DNA of 64,000 nucleotides from Parietaria judaica (lineage: Eukaryota > Streptophyta > Magnoliopsida > Rosales > Urticaceae): NCBI GenBank assembly GCA_954871525.1, contig OX940865.1, positions 5,456,001 to 5,520,000 on the forward strand. Reading direction: 5' to 3'. Made by a program: the position numbers and the translations under genes. The notes under the pieces are model-generated. The model had not been told where the DNA came from. It did not search any database and saw only the letters and a program-made list of their open reading frames with translations. Below, in pieces: positions 1 through 10,944 of this stretch. Numbering within the stretch: position 1 is the first letter of the stretch; each line of letters starts with the position of its first letter.

Positions 1-137
1 TCACGCGGATCGACCAGACGCATCGCGACGACGCGCAGGAATCGCGACTCGTCGCGACTCCACGCCTCGCGTCGCGATGCGTCGCGACTCCACCCAAACC
101 ATCGCGACTCGTCGCGATTCTGGGATTGGAGTCGCGA
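1..137. repeat. GC-rich short repeat (CGCGACTC motif) at window edge
   Basis: The motif CGCGACTCGTCGCGACTC recurs in degenerate form across this stretch, which is far richer in G+C than the AT-rich sequence that follows. It is cut by the window edge. It may be the end of an LTR or a degenerate minisatellite; nothing here supports a protein. Confidence 0.5.
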
Positions 138-931
138 GTTGCAGCTCTTCAGCCCAAGGAGAGTCGACAGCCGATGTTGGGCCCGCCCCAAAACCCTGTT
201 GTTGCTTTAACGTTGTATCAATTTTACCCATCAACAATTCACATTATTGTTTTCCATAGAAATTTCAAGGAAGTTTCTGTTTTTTGTTTTCGTCTCTTTC
301 TTCTTCAACACTCAATTCTTCAACACTATCAATTATGATGTACATTTCATTTTTGATTTTTTTTTGAAGTGCTCTAAGGGAACTTTTATGAAGTGCTTCG
401 ACTGTGATTTTTTTTTTTTTTTGAAGTGAAATGTATTTTCCACTCTCCACGAAACGACAATGAAGGTTAAAATGTCAATTAAGCAAAACGACAAGGATAT
501 GGTAGATGTTTGTTGATAACCATAATGTACAGTAATTTAAAATCCTGCAACGTGCTTTCTAAATTCGATATACAATTGTCGTTTTATTTCAAAATAAAAA
601 GAAAACGAAATGGAAGGTAAAAATGACAGCAAACACATATCACATAGTTGAAAATTTTCAATAATATTATAAATACTGATTTGTCCATGCTTTTTCTTCT
701 TCTCTTTTATGAGTATGAACTATAAAAACTTAAAGTTATCACATATTAGCTGCAAAGTGTTCTACATTATAAACACTAAGGTATAATAGTTCAGTCATTT
801 TCTCACGTGCTCAAATGAGCAAACACTTAATAGTTAAAATTAGTAAAAATGTAGATAAATAGTACATACTTTGTGAAACTTCACGAGAAAAAGTTAATTA
901 AAATTCAAATTAATTTTGCTAATATTTTTTA
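138..931. other. AT-rich intergenic stretch, no gene seen
   Basis: Long T runs (near 359-366 and 409-422) and general AT richness. Open frames are short and carry no recognisable domain. The last nine bases (923-931) are the left target duplication of the next element. Confidence 0.6.
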
Positions 932-2144
932 GGGTTAATTGCGGCAAAAATACCCAACCTTTGGTCAAATTCTCTGCTGTGTATACAACCTCCATAAATA
1001 ACGGCAAAAGTACCCAAACTTAGCATTTGGGAATTGACCGAGAATATCTATCTATGTGGCAATCAGCCTTTGCCACGTGGCACGCCACATGGCATGCCAT
1101 GTAATTATTATTTTATTAAATAATTTTTTTAAAAAATAAATATTTTTTTAATTTTTTTAAAAAAATCTTTTTAATTTTTTTTAAAAAATAAAATTATTTT
1201 TCCGTAAAAACCAATAATGAATATTTAAATATAATTATTCATTTTAGAAAAGTAGATCAAACATAAGAAATAAAGAAAAAAATCTCCGTTCACGGTTCAC
1301 TCAAGCTCCGCCTCTGATCCAGTTTATAGGTGAAACGAAATCGCTTAATATGTTTAATAATAATAACCAATAATAATCATATGATTATTTAACGATAAAT
1401 TTTTAAGAAAAGAATAATATATAAATAAAAAAATATGTTAAACAATTATTATTATTCTAAATTGCAAACAAAAAAAAATATAATGCAAACAAATAAAAAT
1501 AATTTTTCATTAAATATAAATATGACTATTATTTTTTGTTTTTTAATCAGTGGTGTGTATATAATAATGTCTTGATTTTTTAAACATTATGTATATGTTT
1601 ATTAGTTATTATTATTAAACATATTAAACAATTTTATTCGACGCGTGAACCGGACCGGAAACAGAGTTCAAGTGAACCGTGAGCGGTGAAAATTAATTCG
1701 TTCAACCCACTTTTTAAAAAATAAAATTATAACCAATAATGAATATTTCAAATTTAAATATTCTTTATTTGTTATTATTAAAATAAAAAATAAAATTATA
1801 ACCAATAATGAATATTTCAAATTTAAATATTCTTTATTTGTTATTATTAAATTAAAATAAAAATAATATTTTCTTAAAAAATAAAAATAATTTCGTTTAA
1901 AAAAAATATTTTTTTTAAAAAAATATTTTTAAAATTTTTAAATAAAATAATAATTAGATGGCATGCCACGTGGCAGCCAAGTGTCATGTGGCATGCCATG
2001 TGGCAAAGACTGATTGACGCATAGATAGATATTCTCGGTCAACTCCTAAATGCTAAGTTTGGGTACTTTTGCCGTCATTTACGGAGGTTGTATACACAGC
2101 AGAGAATTTGACCAAAAGTTTTGTATTTTTGCCGCAATTAACCC
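932..2144. mobile_element. Non-autonomous Mutator-like element with long inverted ends
   Basis: The left end begins GGGTTAATTGCGGCAAAAAT and the right end is its reverse complement. The inverted similarity runs deep into the element through the GCCACGTGGC/GCATGCCA block, and even the inner GGTTCACTCAAG segment has an inverted partner. A 9-bp direct repeat TATTTTTTA flanks it at 923-931 and 2145-2153. Terminal GGG..CCC, long inverted repeats and a 9-bp duplication fit a Mutator-like non-autonomous or foldback element. No transposase is present. The duplication is very AT-rich, so alone it is weak, but the element at 8074-8520 shows the same pattern. Confidence 0.8.
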
Positions 2145-2333
2145 TATTTTTTATGTCATTAAAAATTTTTGCTACGAAAGAAAAATGAAAACTAAGAATA
2201 TAAGAATGCTTTAGAGATTGAGGATATTTTTGTGGCATATATCTTTAATGTTAACTCACATACAACTCTCATGACAAACTTTTGGTAAAAAATTTAGTCG
2301 TTATGTAACTTATTACTCTATAGTTTATACAAT

Positions 2334-2347
2334 CAGTGGCGGAGCCA
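2334..2347. other. Isolated hAT-type terminus
   Basis: CAGTGGCGGAGCCA resembles the terminal inverted repeat of plant hAT MITEs, compare CAGGGGCGGA at 63334. No partner end was found downstream, so this is probably a truncated remnant. Confidence 0.35.
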
Positions 2348-2428
2348 TGATTTTAATTTAGGTGGGGCCTTATATATATATATTTTTAAATCAATCGTAC
2401 AATTAACAACAATCGTTATGTAACTACC

Positions 2429-3016
2429 TTTATGCACGACCTATGGTTAGAAATATAAGAGATAGATCTACAACTTTGTTGTTTTAAGTTTTGTAAAATA
2501 AGTTTTGAAAAATACGAAATTCCAAATACAACGTAAAATTAGACGTTAGTTTAATACAAAATATTTGTTTTGAGTAAATTTTAATATATTTAATTACTTT
2601 ATATGGTGAAACGTAAAACTAAAAAAATTTCGATAAATATTTTATCTTTCTAATGGGTGTTTATTTATAAATTTTGGATAAAAAACGAGTGAGTTATGCA
2701 AAAAATATGAAATATGTGATGTGAAATAATCTTTCATATTTTTGGCATAACTTAGTCATCTTTTGTCCAAAATTTATAAATAAACATCCGCTGGAAAGAT
2801 AAATTATTTATCTACAACTTTTTACTTTAAAGTTTTATCGTAAAAAGTCATTAAGTATAGTAAAATTTTCTCGAAACAAATATTTTGCATTAAACTTATG
2901 TCCAATTTTACGTTGTATTTAAAATTTCGTATTTTTCTAAAACTTATTTTACAAAACTTAAAAGATAAAAGTTGTAGATCTATCTCTTTTCTTTGCAACC
3001 ATAGGTCATGCATAAA
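2429..3016. repeat. Foldback inverted repeat, about 590 bp
   Basis: The left part (TTATGCACGACCTATGGTT, then GAGATAGATCTACAAC) recurs as reverse complement at the right (GTTGTAGATCTATCTC, then AACCATAGGTCATGCATAA). The arms run almost to a centre near 2725, where ATTTATAAATAAACA-type segments face each other. The sequence could fold into a long hairpin. No target duplication was identified. Confidence 0.75.
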
Positions 3017-3411
3017 ATTTGGACAAAAAATGAGTGAGTTATGTCAAAAATACAAAAAGTGTGGAGATAGAGGAGGATAACTCTCTAACGGTCAACTAAC
3101 AGAAAACACGAAATTATGTAACAGATCAAACATTGGGTACATTAGCCACTAAAAATAAAAATTGGATACATAATCTGCAAAAGATCAAACATTGAGTCAT
3201 TAGTCGTAGTTTACTCTATTTATAATGATACTAGTGTAATCTTATATGTTAAATATAGATTTTGGTTTACCAGCTACAATAATTATATAATTAATTATCT
3301 ATAAATTAATAATTTATATATCAATTACTAATTAAATACATAACAAATATCAGTGATCCCAGTATATTTTTAATTTACATAAAAATAAACATTAAATCCT
3401 TATCCCAAATC
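3017..3411. other. AT-rich upstream region of the hydrolase gene
   Basis: No gene or recognisable element. Poly-A/T-rich tracts and runs of TATAATTA-type sequence lead into the presumed promoter. Confidence 0.5.
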
Positions 3412-3453
3412 TTATAAAGCAATTTCCTCTCCCACGTGGCACACCGCCACGTA
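3412..3453 (+). promoter_or_regulatory. Putative core promoter with two ACGT (G-box-like) motifs
   Basis: TTATAAAG (3412-3419) is a TATA-like box about 100 bp before the first usable ATG (3519). Two ACGT-core motifs follow, CACGTG at 3433-3438 and GCCACGTA at 3446-3453, in near-inverted arrangement. ACGT cores are known bZIP/bHLH targets in plants. Lying so close to the TATA box, they could be in the 5' leader; this is inference from position only. Confidence 0.4.
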
Positions 3454-3518
3454 CCGGCCTTTTTCCAGGTCTCACAGCAAAGCCAAATCATCGAATAATA
3501 CTTAAAATTCTTTCAGAA

Positions 3519-6144
3519 ATGTTGTCAATAATAATGATACGACCGCCTTTATTTCTGATAAAGCCACTCCATCGTTTCCACTCTCCCTTCGCTTCCATGG
3601 CTATCGCCGCCCAGCGCATCTCGCCGGAGCACGTCGCCGGCGATTGGCACTCCGTGCCGGATCTCCGCCTCCGAGACCACCGCTTCACCGTGCCGCTCGA
3701 CTACGGCGCCCGAGCTCGCGGCGGCGATCCTCCGACCATCTCGATCTTCGCTCGCGAAGTCGTTTCGGGTGCGTTATCTTGTCTTTTGAGAGATTATGAA
3801 TAAATCATCAGTTTTTTCTGTACGCGTCTTGAGTATCTTGTCATGGTCGACGATAATTTGTGTGAAGATATGAATGAGAATGAGTTTATTACTTGTTGAA
3901 CAAGTCTAGTCTAGAACTGTGCTGAAGCGAAATCTGGATATTGCTCCAGTTGGTAAGGAAGAGCAGCCACTTCCTTATCTGTTATACCTACAAGGTGGAC
4001 CCGGGTTCCCGTGTCCACGGCCCACGGAATCGAGCGGATGGATTCAGAGAGCTTGCGAGGAGTTTCGTGTTGTGCTGATGGATCAGGTGATTGTTTCCCG
4101 GGAATATGAAAATGTATTGTGAATTTTGGTTACTGAGCCGGTTGAATTCCTACATTTGTAGCGAGGAACGGGTTTATCGACTCCTTTGTCGTCCTCCTCT
4201 ATGCTGCAATTTAAGTCTGCAAATGATTTGGCTGACTATTTGACGCATTTCCGAGCGGACAATATAGTGAACGATGCCGAATTTATACGAGTACGCCTTG
4301 TTCCCGACGCTGGACCTTGGACGGTTTTGGGTCAGGTAGTGATTGATATTTCGGTTTTTTCCTCTGAGATCAATTTGTAGTATTGGAGAAATCCGGCTTT
4401 TTTTAACATTTTATCTCGTCGACCACCAACTTTATTCCTTCTTTTGTACAGAGCTATGGTGGTTTTTGTGCAGTGACTTATTTGAGCTTCGCTCAACAAG
4501 GACTGAAACAAGTCCTCCTGACCGGAGGAGTCCCACCGATCGGAACTGGATCAACAGCTGATATCGTTTATAGAGCTTGTGTTGAACAAGTCAAACTCCA
4601 GAATGAGAAGTACTACAAGAGGTATCCTCAGGATATCGCAATTGTTCAAGAAATTGTCACCTATTTGTCTGAAAAAGGAGGAGTAAGTAAAAAAAAAATA
4701 TATATTAGCATTAAACTTGTTATTTTCAAAATTTATTGGCGCTATTGGCCCCTCTAATATGGGTAATGTGAGGATTTAGCTCCTCCGTTCCCGAAATACT
4801 GGAAATGGCCCCTCCATTAAGAAAATAGCGGAATTGGCGGAATTGGCCCCTCCTTTTCATTTTGGTGTGGATTTGGTCATCTCACGCTATTTTTAGAATG
4901 GAAGGGGGGAAAATCCTCACATCCCTTATAAAGGAGGGACCAATAGCGTCAATAATTATATTTTTAATCATCTAATTGTTTTGTTCGTCTTTATAGGTGG
5001 CTCTTCCATCTGGCGGAATATTGACCCCGAGAGGCTTGCAAGCTCTCGGGCTTAGTTATCTCGGATCCAGCTCTGGTTTTGAGCGCTTGCATTATATGTA
5101 GGTTATGTCAACTCAGAATCTCAAAGTAAAATTTTTCCGGGTAAGTTTTAATTTAGTTTCTTGAAACAACTTGCAGGCTCGAGACCGTTTGGGATCCCGT
5201 ACTAGTACTGGATATGCAAAAGCAAATCAGTTACAACTTTTTGGATGATGTAAGAATTTTTGTTTCTTTTCACTCCGAATATAAATCAAGTCAATCCGTT
5301 ATAAACCTGAGGATTCTACTTTGTTTGAAGTTCGAGAAGTGTTTATCGTTCAGCACGAACCCGCTGTACGCTATTATGCATGAATCCATATACTGTCAGG
5401 TACATTACTATATCAGGCATTTAATTCATTGGTAATAAAATTCACTTCTACTTAATTGTTTGTTGTTTTTTATTATTAATTTGAAGGGTGCTGCGTCACG
5501 TTGGTCGGCTCACAGAATAAGTGTTGAGCATGATGACAAATTCGATCCGATCATGGCTGCAAAAGAAGGTCGTCCCGTGCTTTTCACCGGAGAGGTCAGC
5601 GTAAAAGTTCACTAATCTTCCAAAATTTATAACTTAAAGGCGCTCTAAAGGTTCTTTGTTTGTGTTTGTTCGCTCTCGGCAGATGATATTCCCGTGGATG
5701 TTCGATGAGATTATTTCCCTGAAGAAATTTAAAGAAGCTGCTCATATTTTAGCCGAGAAGGAGGACTGGCCTGCGCTTTACAATGTTGAATCGCTAAATT
5801 ACAACAAGGTCCATTTCCCTGATACAAAATTAAATAGCTTAATTTTAATTATTCGGAAGTGTTTTTTTTCTTCTTCTTGTAGGCGTAAAGGATACACCTG
5901 ACTGTAAAACTGTGCATTTTGTCGAAACTGAATAAGCCGGTCTTGACAGGTTCCGGTTGCGGCTGCAGTTTATGTGGATGACATGTATGTGAACTTTAGC
6001 TTGGTGAAGGAAACAACTTCTCAAATAGCCGGGGTTCGTTTATGGATAACTAACGAATACATGCATTCCGGCCTTCGTGACTCGGGGACTCGGGTTTTAG
6101 AATATTTATTAGGAATGCTCAATGGCAAGAAGCCCTTGTTCTGA
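3519..6144 (+). CDS. Proline iminopeptidase-like alpha/beta hydrolase (10 exons)
   Basis: Joined exons 3519-3768, 3950-4086, 4162-4335, 4452-4682, 4997-5097, 5177-5249, 5331-5399, 5487-5594, 5683-5808 and 5950-6144 give one open frame of 487 residues; every junction is GT-AG and the phases fit. The predicted protein matches plant peptidase-family S33 prolyl aminopeptidase-like proteins, which remove N-terminal proline. Visible hallmarks are the oxyanion-hole motif GGPG (about residues 99-102), the segment DQRGTGLS spanning the exon 2/3 junction, and the nucleophile elbow GQSYGG with Ser188 as first residue of exon 4. Candidate catalytic Asp is in VYVDDMYV (about 433-434) and His462 in EYMHSGLRD. 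The start at 3519 gives a hydrophobic/basic N terminus that might be an organelle transit peptide; a second in-frame ATG at 3597 would give a cytosolic form. No break was seen, so I infer a functional single-copy gene. Confidence 0.92.
4736..4952. mobile_element. MITE-like element inside intron 4
   Basis: The left end TTGGCGCTATTGGCCCCTC and the right end (reverse complement TTGACGCTATTGGTCCCTC) form imperfect inverted repeats of about 38 bp, flanked by TA on both sides. It carries GTGAGG/CCTCAC inner arms and no coding capacity. It sits in the intron between exons 4 and 5 and leaves the splice sites intact. Confidence 0.65.
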
Positions 6145-7122
6145 CTGTGCAGGATTCATTTTTCATTCTATGTATCCAAAACCGTGTTTGATTCAGTCTA
6201 ATTATGTTCTTGTGTTCGTGTCGTGCTCATTCAGTTGATAATCACGTTCGTGCCATCAAACTCAAATCCATTTAAAAGGGTGGCAGCAGCAGCGTAATCC
6301 ATCAGCAATTATTTGATTATATAAATTTTGCAGTGATTCTAAAGAATATATGTAAATATATAAAGATTTTCATTCTGTCGCGGAAATGTATTTAAAGAAT
6401 TGGGGTTATATATATGTGTATTTTACACACACATTATATATATCTATATATATATATAACCGAAGGTGTTAAATGCCGCTTGCCGATGCCGTTCCGCAAT
6501 TTCCATTTTGTGGGCGTACCGTTTGTCGATGGGCAAATCGAAAAAAAGCAAGCTGCACGTCGAAAATATCGCAATAAATTTCATTGGCATACCGCATGCC
6601 GATGGGATCGACGGAAATTTTGGAGTTTTTTTTTAGTATTTCAACCATATTTTTATATAGTTCTTTTTTAATGAAATTCTGGAAAAATTGAGAAGAAACT
6701 ATCGGAAATCGAGTGGAGTACCAACCAAATGTCGGGAAAAATAGGAAGAAACATGAAGAAGAAGCCGGAATTCGTTGGGCACGCCGAAGATGCAGCAAAA
6801 GTCGAAGGAAGATGGGGAAAGTTTCTAGGAAAAAGAACATTAGTGTTAGGGCGAAAAATTGTTTTTATTCGGCTTTCGCCCCTCTTGTCATCGTTTTAGT
6901 GAAGAAACGACACGCGGCTTCAGTTGGGCATTCAGAACAGCGCAACGTCAAGTTGGAAGACGACACCGACAACCGTTTGTCATATCGCATTTCTTCGGAA
7001 TTTGACATGCCGACGACATGCCTTTCGGTTTTCCCAACATTTTAAACTATGATATAACCTCAATTCTTTATATATTTTCCGCAACCAAATGACAATTCTT
7101 TGTATATTTACACGAAAAAATA
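6145..7122. other. Region downstream of the hydrolase gene, no gene recognised
   Basis: The presumed 3' UTR and flank are followed by a TA-rich tract (about 6426-6461), then a less AT-rich stretch (6470-7045) with repeated GCCGATG words and open frames up to 123 codons on both strands. None shows a domain I recognise. It may be an old repeat. Confidence 0.45.
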
Positions 7123-7408
7123 TTATAAAAAGAGAAATTGCACCGATTAGCCAGATTGAAACATAGGTTTAACAAAATAGCCTAATTTTGGTTAATTTTG
7201 TAAACTAGCCAATTAACATGAGGTGGCATTTTAATAGCATTTTTTATTCCCGTAATGCCCTTTAATTAACCATTTTATAATATAATTTTCGTATTTAATT
7301 AAAAATAATATTAATGTTTCAACACAAATCAAGCTGTAATTGTTTTGCATTTAATTGTGCATAAATTTTGGAATTAATTACCCAATTTGAATAATTTTTC
7401 TACGATCT

Positions 7409-7440
<32 letters not shown>

Positions 7441-7502
7441 CATGGCAATCTCATCCTCGGCCGCTCTGGAACTTCAAACAGAGCTCGAATTCGGCGGAAA
7501 GG

Positions 7503-8034
7503 GAAATCGGGAAACTCGGCCTCAAGAAACGGGCTCTCACGCAGGGGAAGTCTTGGCAAACTCCGGGGAACGGAGACGAAGTCGAAGGTGCTCATTCAAA
7601 CCTTATGCCATTTCTCGATTGACTTCACACATGTTATATGAATGAATGATTTTATTAACGTCATTCAAAATTCTTCAGTTCATTTCAGTGGGAAGATCGA
7701 TGGAGGTTCTCTTCTTGATTCGAGTCACGACAGAGAGACCGCTTTTAGATTTCAATTGGGTCAGGGCGAGGTGATCGAAGGATGGGACGCGGGAGTTGCA
7801 ACGATGAAGAAAGGCGAGAGGGCGATATTCACGGTCCCGCCAAAAATGGCGTTCGGAGAGGCTGGATCTCCTCCTTTGATCCCGCCAAACTCGACGCTCA
7901 TCTTCGATACCGAGTTGATTTCTTGGAGTGTGATTAAGGACTTCACCGGCGATGGAGCTCGAGGTTGCCATGGAGCTCTCTCTTATGGAGCTTACAAGCA
8001 GGAGATCCAACAATGTCGTCCTCAATGTCGTTAA
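7503..8034 (+). pseudogene. Captured FKBP-type peptidyl-prolyl isomerase fragment
   Basis: Two exon-like blocks, 7503-7587 and 7679-8034, are joined by a GT-AG intron (donor 7588, acceptor 7678). The first encodes EIGKLGLKKRAL and GNGDEVE; the second encodes an FKBP domain core with LGQGEVIEGWDAGV, MKKGERAIF, PPKMAFGEAGSPP and IPPNSTLIFDTELISW. This resembles the first FKBP domain of plant multidomain FKBPs of the ROF1/ROF2 (FKBP62/65) type, ending just after the segment equivalent to SWVSVKD. No ATG exists in the frame of the first block; an ATG at 7642, within the intron, opens a 130-codon frame through the second block to a stop at 8032-8034. Donor TPR and later domains are missing. I infer a transduplicated fragment; whether it is expressed is unknown. 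Confidence 0.85.
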
Positions 8035-8073
8035 TTTGTATTTAAAATATTTGATTATTGTATTTACATTTTA

Positions 8074-8520
8074 GGGATAATAGCGGCATAAGTCCTCAAC
8101 CTTTACTCAACTGGGGCGGCATAGCCCCAACCTCATTTAATAGCGGTATAAGTACCAAAAGATGATTTCCGTCCATATTTGACTAACGGAAGTAGTCAAC
8201 GTTTGCGTGGTCAGCTTCTCGTCAACGTGGACGCCACGTAATCCGACATGTCACCATACATGTCATCCTCGCGTCATCAAATTTCATGCAAAATTAATGG
8301 CGATTGCATTAAATTTGATGACGCGAGGATGACGTGTATGGTGACATGTCGGATTACGTGGCGTCAAAGTTGATGAGAAGCTGACCACTCAAACGTTGAC
8401 TACTTCCGTTAGTCAAATATGGACAGAATCATCTTTTGGTACTTATACCGCTATTAAATGGGATTGGGGCTATGCCGCCCCAGTTGAGTAAAGGTTGAGG
8501 ACTTATGCCGCTATTATCCC
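8074..8520. mobile_element. Mutator-like MITE nested in the Pack-MULE
   Basis: The ends are GGGATAATAGCGGCATAAGT and its reverse complement, with long inverted arms containing GCCACGTAATCCGACATGTC and its partner. A 9-bp direct repeat TACATTTTA flanks it exactly (8065-8073 and 8521-8529). It is 447 bp and non-coding. It lies 39 bp after the FKBP stop codon, so it is younger than the element carrying the FKBP fragment. Confidence 0.9.
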
Positions 8521-8549
8521 TACATTTTAATATGAATAATATTTTTTTA

Positions 8550-8700
8550 TTGTTAATTTACGTTGATTCGTTGTTAATTTACATTGATTCGTTATTAATT
8601 TGCGTTGATTCGTTGTTGATTTACGTTAATTCGTTGTTAATCTACATTGATTCGTTTGTTGATTTACGTTAATTCAGTGTTGATTTACGTTAATTTGCGT
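8550..8700. repeat. 21-bp minisatellite, about seven units
   Basis: Tandem units resembling TTGTTAATTTACGTTGATTCG recur with a few substitutions each, immediately to the right of the nested MITE. Confidence 0.85.
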
Positions 8701-9020
8701 CTTTAATTTGTTGATATTTTTTGAAAAAAATATAAATCCAAAAATTAAATGAATGTTTTGAATTTAAAATTTGTATTATACAAAAAAAGGGGGTTTGGTT
8801 TTGGTTGTTACCATATTAATGACTATTTCAATTAATAGCAATATTTTCAATTAATGAAAATAAATAAATTTTTTAATTTTATTAAAACATGAGGGCAATA
8901 ATGTAATTGGAATTCCATATAAATAGTTAATTGGCTAGTTTACAAAATTAACCAAAGTTTAACTATTTTGCTAAACACACTTTCAGATTTGACTATTTCT
9001 CCAAAGCGCCCTTATAAAAA

Positions 9021-9910
9021 AATGAGAGTTGTAAAAATATCATAGTTTACATGGACAAATGTCATGGTTCTTTTTGTAGAGATAAAAGTGCCCAAATTCA
9101 ATAAAAATCAGTCTCCTTTTATATTTTGTAGAACGTTATCCATCAAATGCTCAAAAAATATTTGATTGCGACAAGTGGACCACACTGCGCTTCGTACGGT
9201 GGCAAAATATATCACATAAATTTGAATGATTATACACACATAATATATATATATATATATAGTATTGGTAAAATTAGACGAATAAAGAACATTAAAATTG
9301 TTTTAAAGCTTAATAGTTTAGAACTTTAAACTCGAATCAAATTAGAAATTAATAATTCCATATGTTTTATTTATGAATAAAAAATATCATAAACATTATG
9401 GTTGCATTTATAATTTTATATATTGCTTTAATTGGTATTTTTGCTGAAATCTACTAAAATTTTAATTTTTAGCGAAATTCCATCCATTTTTCGCACATTT
9501 TACACACAAAAACGAAAAACAAAATTCCATCCACGTGTCCATGCGAAAAATGGTAAAAATCCAGCGAAACGAAAGGGTTTTCATTTCGCATACCTCCGAA
9601 AAACGAAAATCGGTCGAAATTTTGCACCTTGCTATAAACTATATAGGTATTTTGCTTTATAATAAAACATATATAATCTTAATACCAAAACATAAATCAA
9701 ACACTATAGCGACCCACGTTATGATATTGTGCTAGCCCCATCATCTTTTGTTGACTAGTGTAAAAAAAACATATTCTATTTAATTAGTAACAATTTTAAG
9801 TATTTATTGATAGTAAGTATTTATTGATATAAGAATTTTACTAACTTCTCCGTAAGACAATGTAAAAATGTTATTAATAATTGACACACCGAATGTATAT
9901 ATAAACTAAG
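9021..9910. other. AT-rich intergenic stretch
   Basis: No gene recognised. A TA repeat lies at about 9246-9261. A segment at about 9687-9750 (ATCAAACACTATAGCGACCC and following) has a clear relative at about 63135-63200, so it is part of a dispersed repeat. Confidence 0.5.
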
Positions 9911-10040
9911 GTAAATGAACTAAATGCCCGTTTTTTACTCAACGTTTCAAGAAAATGCCGAAACTTCATATGGTAATCAAAACTACAAAATAATTTAAAT
10001 ATGGATTAATATACCCTTCAAATTTTTGACGTGTAAAATT
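9911..10040. mobile_element. Orphan MULE terminal fragment
   Basis: GGTAAATGAACTAAATGCCC, then CAACGTTTCAAGAAAATGCC, resembles the left end of the MULE at about 54900 (GGGTAAATGAAGAAAATGCC, then CAACGTTTCAAAAAATGTCC), and the similarity extends through the following line. No second end was found, so it is a remnant. Confidence 0.5.
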
Positions 10041-10204
10041 AATATTTGCATTTAAATTGCGTTTAAAATTAATTATTATTTGAATCAGTTAATATGTAAA
10101 AAATCAAATTAATAATCTTCCTTAAATTGTAGTACCTAATTGTTAACAAAATTCGTTTAAACGTGGTATTCGAACAATATCCAAACTAATAACTAATTAT
10201 TCAA

Positions 10205-10895
10205 CTAGTGGTGTAAATAAAACCCGGATATACGGGTTTTAAACCCCATCCGGATCGTAACTGCATTTTAAAAAAACCGGAACCGTATTAATCCTAGTTA
10301 AACGAGGAACCAGTTTATTAATAAAATCGCATCCAGATTAAACCGGATCCGGGTCCCGAATTTAGAGAATAAAAACCCCGGAACCCGGATAGTAGGTTAC
10401 TAAACCCTCGTATTGTATATATTATATAAATATTTAGAATTTTTTTACCCAAAAAGTACTCCATTATTTCTCTAAGTGGATTAGTCCTGTTTCATTACAA
10501 ACTGATGTCGATTTATTTAGCCTAAACTGATCTCGCTAAATGTTTTTCGCTATGTATAGCAATCCAGATTTTTTTTTTGTGCTATGTGTGACAATTCAGA
10601 TGTATAGCAAGATGATTAACTATGTTTAGCAAACTTGATGATATTAGGTTTATTAATATGTAGCAATGTGGATGTTTAAGATATAGTGTGATATATGAAC
10701 TTTGATTATAATTATTTAATTTTATTATAAATATAATTTAAGTTTAAATCCGGGTTATTACGCAAAACTTATTTAAATTTTTTTTTTTTTGAAAACATAT
10801 CCAGATCCGGGTTTCAATATTAAAAAACCCGAATTCCGGATCCGAGTACCGAGTTCGAAAAAAAAAACCGGGTACCCCGCTCGCTTTCACTCATA
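10205..10895. mobile_element. CCGG-rich, hAT-like non-autonomous element remnant
   Basis: The ends carry GTGGTGTAAATAAAACCCGG and, at the right, CCGGGTACCCCGCTCGCTTTCACTC. Internal degenerate repeats of CCGGATCCGGGT-type words occur near both ends, and the middle is AT-rich. This layout resembles the CCGGTTCCGG elements near 20265 and 34237. No clean 8-bp duplication was found. Confidence 0.4.
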
Positions 10896-10944
10896 AAGTC
10901 AAGCTTAATAATAGGATAATTCCTTAATGGAGTATGTGTAATTT

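Larger units (their letters stand above)
7132..9011. mobile_element. Pack-MULE-like element carrying an FKBP gene fragment
   Basis: The two ends are inverted repeats of about 90 bp. The best block is TTGGTTAATTTTGTAAACTA near 7189, matched in reverse at about 8938-8957 and continuing on both sides into related sequence. A 9-bp direct repeat TTATAAAAA occurs at 7123-7131 and 9012-9020. The interior holds an intron-containing fragment of a host FKBP gene plus a later MITE insertion (8074-8520). Gene fragments with introns inside 9-bp-duplicating inverted-repeat elements are the definition of Pack-MULEs. The outermost 15 bp of the ends match poorly, so exact termini are less certain than the duplication suggests. 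Confidence 0.7.

Noticed and set aside
6469..7045. Overlapping open frames of 85-123 codons on both strands as candidate genes
   Set aside because: No domain or conserved motif, frames shadow each other, and the composition looks like repeat sequence.
7410..7441. CT run before the ATG at 7442 as a 5' leader of an expressed gene
   Set aside because: The ATG at 7442 is not in the FKBP frame; a microsatellite is enough to explain it.
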